This document shows positions 60,734 through 64,000 of a stretch of DNA of 64,000 nucleotides, one piece after another. The stretch comes from Microbacterium helvum (GTDB taxonomy: Bacteria; Actinomycetota; Actinomycetes; Actinomycetales; Microbacteriaceae): NCBI RefSeq assembly GCF_014779795.1, contig NZ_JACXZS010000008.1, positions 138,778-202,777 on the forward strand. The letters run 5' to 3'. Position numbers and translations under genes: made by a program. Numbering within the stretch: position 1 is the stretch's first letter; each line of letters opens with the position of its first letter. The notes beneath the pieces were generated by a model that worked only from the letters and a program-made list of their open reading frames with translations, searched no databases and was not told where the DNA came from.

Positions 60734-61255
60734 ATGCGTGCCCGCAGTACCGCTGTCCTGTCTGTCCTCGCCGTCTCCGGTCTGCTCCTCGCCGGGTGCG
60801 CGTCCACGCCCGCGGCTGAGACGACGCCCGAGAAGACCACGCCGGCCGTGACGATCGTCGACTCGTCGCTCACCGACCCGGCGGCCGTGGGCGAGCGCGT
60901 GGGCGCGGACGGCACGCAGCTCGAGGTGTGGAGCGGCATCGTTCCCGACGAGGCGGCGGCCGGTGCGCTCGGCGACCCCGAGCCCGGCACCCAGTGGGTG
61001 ACCGCGAACGTCGCGCAGTGGGTCAGCGACGAGGGCGTCACCGGCGCGGACATCGCCCCGGTGCTGCGCTCGACGGCCGACGAGAGCTTCGAGGGTGTCG
61101 CCGTCCCGCAGCAGAGCGTCGATGTCGAGATGAAGCCCGACATGTCGTACACCTACATCTGGAGCTACGCAGTGCCTGAGGCGCTCGTCGACGCCGACTC
61201 GCTCGTCCTCTGCGTCGGCGACGGCGACGAGGGCTGCAGCGTCCTCACCAAGTAG
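60734..61255 (+). CDS. Lipoprotein of unknown function
   Basis: A 173-residue exported protein with lipobox LLAGC (C22 lipidated), an 18-residue threonine/alanine-rich linker, and a beta-rich domain (VGERVGADGTQLEVWSGIV, DMSYTYIWSYAVPE) resembling immunoglobulin-like DUF4352-type domains. The two cysteines near the end (LCVGDGDEGCS) may form a disulfide. The ATG at 60734 is chosen over the GTG at 60725. A perfect hairpin follows the stop. Confidence 0.82.
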   Translation: MRARSTAVLSVLAVSGLLLAGCASTPAAETTPEKTTPAVTIVDSSLTDPAAVGERVGADGTQLEVWSGIVPDEAAAGALGDPEPGTQWVTANVAQWVSDEGVTGADIAPVLRSTADESFEGVAVPQQSVDVEMKPDMSYTYIWSYAVPEALVDADSLVLCVGDGDEGCSVLTK

Positions 61256-61259
61256 GACG

Positions 61260-61293
61260 GTGGATGCCGGCGGCCCTTGCCGCCGGCATCCAC
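61260..61293 (+). terminator. Terminator after the lipoprotein gene
   Basis: A perfect 14-base-pair hairpin (GTGGATGCCGGCGG, six-base loop, complement) starting 5 bases beyond the stop. Its arm is the GGATGCCGGCGG word seen as single copies in several other gaps. Confidence 0.8.
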
Positions 61294-61363
61294 TGTTCAC
61301 CGCCGTCGCGCCGCGCACCCCGGGTGCCCGGCGCGACGGTTTCTCGCACTCGTGGTCCGCCCC

Positions 61364-61434
61364 AGATCAGGAGATCTGGCGAAGACAGGACGGTGTGGCG
61401 CGGATCGTCCTGTGCACGCGAGATCTCCTGATCT
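61364..61434. repeat. Nested inverted repeat of 71 bases
   Basis: Outer arms AGATCAGGAGATCT and AGATCTCCTGATCT (61364-61377, 61421-61434) are exact complements, and inner arms ACAGGACG and CGTCCTGT (61385-61392, 61406-61413) also pair. It lies between the lipoprotein terminator and the yccF stop codon; a small palindromic mobile-type element or RNA structure is possible. Confidence 0.65.
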
Positions 61435-61448
61435 CGGCGGTGCGGGGG

Positions 61449-61841
61449 TCAGGCGGCGGCGCGCACCTGGTCGATCGGCACGATGTCTTTGCCGAGCGGC
61501 ATGAGCGAGATCGGCACCAGCTTGAAGCTCGCGATGCCCAGCGGGATGCCGATGATCGTGATGCACATCGCGATGCCCGTCACGATGTGGCCGATCGCAA
61601 GCCACCAGCCGGCGAGGATCACCCAGATCACATTGCCGAGGAACGAGCCGACGCCCGACGTGGGCTTGTCGACGATCGTGCGGCCGAACGGCCACAGCGC
61701 GTAGACGCCGACGCGGAACGACGCGATCGCCCACGGGATCGTGATGATCGGGATGCACAGCAGCACCCCGGCGAGCAGATACCCGAGGAACATCCAGAAG
61801 CCCGACAGCACGAGCCAGATGATGTTGAGGATGGTGCGCAT
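61449..61841 (-). CDS. yccF: YccF-domain membrane protein
   Basis: A 130-residue inner-membrane protein with two YccF repeats: RTILNIIWLVLSGFWMFLGY with IITIPWAIASFRVGVYALWP, and GNVIWVILAGWWLAIGH with ITIIGIPLGIASFKL. About four hydrophobic stretches. The family is conserved but without an established role. No clear ribosome-binding site; it is isolated between two inverted-repeat elements. Confidence 0.92.
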   Translation of the reverse strand: MRTILNIIWLVLSGFWMFLGYLLAGVLLCIPIITIPWAIASFRVGVYALWPFGRTIVDKPTSGVGSFLGNVIWVILAGWWLAIGHIVTGIAMCITIIGIPLGIASFKLVPISLMPLGKDIVPIDQVRAAA

Positions 61842-61897
61842 GTCTGGATTCTTTCAACGGGATGCCGCAAAGTGCCTGATGACTGACAGTCGGTGAC

Positions 61898-61973
61898 GTT
61901 CAACAGGTCAACCGGCGTTCCGCAGGAGGTTCTACGCTGGGGTGCCTGTGGAAGCGCGGTCGACCTGTTGAAC
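61898..61973. repeat. 76-base element with 15-base inverted ends
   Basis: GTTCAACAGGTCAAC (61898-61912) and GTCGACCTGTTGAAC (61959-61973) are inverted repeats with one mismatch, directly upstream of yccF. The boundaries look like those of a small non-autonomous palindromic element, with no coding capacity. Confidence 0.65.
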
Positions 61974-62030
61974 GTGCGAGGGCCGGCTGGTCGCCGCGGA
62001 GTCTGGGCCGGCCCGCCCGATCTCCTCCTG

Positions 62031-62741
62031 TCAGGAGGAAGTGAGGGGGGATGCCGCACGCCGGCGCTCACCGGCGCGCTGCGCGCGGCGCACGAGGCCG
62101 ACGAGCCCGGCGATCAGCGCAAAGGCGCCGATCACGAGCACCGCGTAGGCGACGGCGGCGGCCGGAGTCAGGTTCAGCAGCCAGTGGGTCACCGCCGCCT
62201 GGCGCGCGGCGTCGGTGAGCAGCCACAGCGCCAGCCCCGCGATCGTGGCAAGGACGAGCCCCCACACGATCCCGGCCCAGCGCACGCGTGGTCCGGAGGG
62301 GACGGTGGATGCCGCCCGCACGGCAGCACCGACGGTCGAGGCCGCGGCCGTCGGTGCATCCGCCGCCGGGGTGAACCCGGTGAACGCGGGCGGCTGCGCG
62401 GCCGGAGCAGGCGGTGCGGCGGGTGCGGGAGGCACGAGGTCGGCGAGCACCGCAGTCTCGTCGGTGGCTGGGGCGGCCAGGTCGGCGAGGACCTCGGTCT
62501 CGGCGGCGGTCTTCGGGTCATCGAGGACTGGTGCCTCGGCGGCCGTAGCGGTGACGACCTTCGGCTCGACTGCCGGCGCGGTCTCCGCAGCCTCGACCAG
62601 CGGAGCCGACGCGGCTGCCGCAGCAGGGACCTCGGGGAGAGGCGGGAGCTCGATCGCCTGTGTGACTGGTGGCACCGCGTCGCGGGGCGCGGGGGCGGCA
62701 TCCGGATTCTGAAGATTGCTCATGCTCATGTCGGCGCTCAA
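62031..62741 (-). CDS. Membrane protein with long Ala/Pro-rich N-terminal region
   Basis: A 236-residue protein. About 140 residues of alanine-, proline- and acid-rich low-complexity sequence precede two transmembrane helices (WAGIVWGLVLATIAGLALWL and AVAYAVLVIGAFALIAGLVG) and a basic tail. Such architecture is common next to PspC-type genes in actinobacteria. The start overlaps the stop of that upstream gene (62738-62741), so they are translationally coupled. Function unknown. Confidence 0.75.
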   Translation of the reverse strand: MSADMSMSNLQNPDAAPAPRDAVPPVTQAIELPPLPEVPAAAAASAPLVEAAETAPAVEPKVVTATAAEAPVLDDPKTAAETEVLADLAAPATDETAVLADLVPPAPAAPPAPAAQPPAFTGFTPAADAPTAAASTVGAAVRAASTVPSGPRVRWAGIVWGLVLATIAGLALWLLTDAARQAAVTHWLLNLTPAAAVAYAVLVIGAFALIAGLVGLVRRAQRAGERRRAASPLTSS

Positions 62742-64000
62742 TTCTCGAAGATGTAGACCTGCACCGAACCAGTGCGCTGGTCGAGGGTGATGTGCTGGGT
62801 CGTCAAAGCGGTGCTGTCGTCGCGTGCGTTCGTCACGCGCCAGCTGACGGTCCCGTCGCTGTCGGGCGACACACTGCCCGACACCACCCCCGTCGATGAG
62901 CTCCGCTCGTAGAAGACGACACCGTCACCGAGGGTCGCATCGAGTTCGAGCGCCGTGCCGGGCTGGACCATGATGTCGGTGCCGCCGAAACCCTTGGCGA
63001 CGACCACTCCGCCGGCCTCGACGTCATCATTGTCCGACAGCGGCAGGACCGAGATCCACAGCTGCCCGAACGGCTGCGTGATCCGCTGCTCATACGAGGC
63101 GGTGCCGATCTGCGTTCCGACGGCAATCGTGAAGCGATTGGGCCCCGAGGCCGCCGTCACGGTGCCGCCGATCACCAGCAGCACGATGGTGACCGCGGTG
63201 AGGAACCCGCTCCGCCGGCGGACCGCGCCCGCCACGACCATCGCGAGCGCAGTCACGAGAGCGGCGGTGAAGAACCCGATCGCCCCGGCGAAAGGTGCGC
63301 TGGCTGCGGAGGCCAGTGCGGTCAGCACCGCGAATGCGCCGGCGACGATCGCGGCGCCGAGCGTCGTCAGCACGAACACGAAGCTCGTGCGGGGGCGGGT
63401 GGCGCGCCGGATGCGGCGGCGCTCCTCGGCCTCGAGGGCGAACGCGGCGCCGTGGGCGTGGCGCTCACGGCGAGCCTGTTCGCGCGCGGCGCGGTCCGCG
63501 TCCTGCTGGCTTCGACGCCACGCGTCGTTCTGCACCCGCCAGGCCTCCTGACGTGCACGCCAGTCCGCGACCGCGGCGTCGTCGCCATAGGGGGCGGGTG
63601 CAGCGGCCGCGACTGTCGGTGCGGCAGAGCTTGCGGCATCCATCGGTCCGTCTCCCGACGCGGATCCGGCCGGAGCCCGACCGGCCGGATCCGCGGTGCC
63701 CGCCGCTGCTGCGGCGAGAGGAGAGGTCGCGTCGTCACCCGAATCGGACGCGACCGTGGAGGCGGGCTGCGCGGAAGCCGTCTGCGCATCCGCCCGCGAG
63801 GGCCGGTCGGCACGCGCCGACCGGACGATGAGGTACACCAGCCCGCCGATGACGGCGAGGGCGAGGAGGAACCCGAGCACGCCGAGCACCGAGACCCCCG
63901 AGCCGTCGTCCCAGGCCCACGGTGCGAACCCGGTGAGCGCCCACAGCGGCCACAGCAGCACGTTGCGCAACCAGGGGATGACCGGCACGAACCCGACGAT
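62738..64000 (-). CDS. PspC-type envelope-stress membrane protein, 5' end outside the window
   Basis: The open frame continues through the right edge; at least 416 residues are visible. These comprise a hydrophobic segment (FLLALAVIGGLVYLIVRSAR), a long Ala/Ser-rich and then Arg/Gln-rich cytoplasmic linker, four further membrane helices, and a C-terminal beta-rich domain (QLWISVLPLSDNDDVEAGGV) like the DUF2154/LiaF-type sensor domain. Actinobacterial PspC proteins have this layout after an N-terminal PspC domain, which would lie beyond 64000. The family call is inferred because the diagnostic domain is not visible. Confidence 0.6.
   Translation of the reverse strand: MVGFVPVIPWLRNVLLWPLWALTGFAPWAWDDGSGVSVLGVLGFLLALAVIGGLVYLIVRSARADRPSRADAQTASAQPASTVASDSGDDATSPLAAAAAGTADPAGRAPAGSASGDGPMDAASSAAPTVAAAAPAPYGDDAAVADWRARQEAWRVQNDAWRRSQQDADRAAREQARRERHAHGAAFALEAEERRRIRRATRPRTSFVFVLTTLGAAIVAGAFAVLTALASAASAPFAGAIGFFTAALVTALAMVVAGAVRRRSGFLTAVTIVLLVIGGTVTAASGPNRFTIAVGTQIGTASYEQRITQPFGQLWISVLPLSDNDDVEAGGVVVAKGFGGTDIMVQPGTALELDATLGDGVVFYERSSSTGVVSGSVSPDSDGTVSWRVTNARDDSTALTTQHITLDQRTGSVQVYIFEN

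Noticed and set aside
1..64000. CRISPR array, prophage or insertion sequence
   Set aside because: No regularly spaced repeats, cas genes, phage structural genes, integrase or transposase were found; the short palindromic elements have no coding capacity.

Overview
The window is very GC-rich, densely coded actinobacterial DNA. Gene types, the frequent start codons placed 6-8 bases after a TAnnnT box (leaderless starts) and an abundant GGATGCC word all point to Microbacteriaceae, most likely Microbacterium. This placement is inference from gene content; there is no rRNA gene or other firm taxonomic marker in the window.

Layout. 0-20 kb looks like ordinary chromosome. It holds a PopR/ClgR-like regulator, a Bax-inhibitor-1 membrane protein and a glycerophosphodiesterase. 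Next come two divergent operons that pair a LytS/LytTR-type two-component system plus one solute:sodium symporter with a second acetate-type symporter (2.6-8.6 kb). A decayed patch at 8.7-10.3 kb contains three truncated gene remnants. It is followed by a secreted subtilisin-like protease, a DksA/TraR zinc-finger protein, a quinone-oxidoreductase-like enzyme, two MFS exporters and a TetR regulator with two visible operators.

20.0-44.5 kb is the most distinctive part: two gene arms that diverge from one intergenic region holding an IclR-family regulator gene and a cluster of CGTTCCATGTC repeats. The leftward arm encodes two large secreted Asp-box (sialidase-like) proteins, an alcohol dehydrogenase, a PIG-L deacetylase, an aldo/keto reductase and an SDR. 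The rightward arm encodes IclR, an amidohydrolase, a class III aminotransferase, an N-acyl-D-amino-acid deacylase, two Gfo/Idh/MocA oxidoreductases, an FAH-family hydrolase, a complete Dpp/Opp-type ABC importer, a D-serine-dehydratase-like PLP enzyme and RidA. I read this as one catabolic regulon for an external substrate containing an N-acylated (probably D-) amino acid or amino sugar. The substrate is unknown, and the standard sialic-acid catabolic genes (NanA/NanE/NanK) are absent from the window. The block is bordered on the left by a degenerate 464-base gap and on the right by a gap with a tRNA-like sequence.

44.8-64 kb returns to chromosome-like content. It carries a DinB-like protein, an aldo/keto reductase, a patatin, an NTF2-like protein and a macro-domain protein with an extra C-terminal domain. 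A MarR-MFS drug-efflux operon has two 18-base operators, and a WYL regulator stands divergent to a drug-type ABC exporter. A cyclic-di-GMP group has an intact GGDEF protein, a MarR-type regulator at an AT-rich promoter and an EAL protein with an altered metal-site motif. After these come a 1012-residue glycosidase-like protein with a polytopic membrane tail, a lipoprotein, YccF, and a PspC-type envelope protein cut by the window edge. Intergenic spaces here carry dispersed inverted-repeat elements, some ending in CCTGGTCGTTGAGCG / CGCTCAACGACCAGG.
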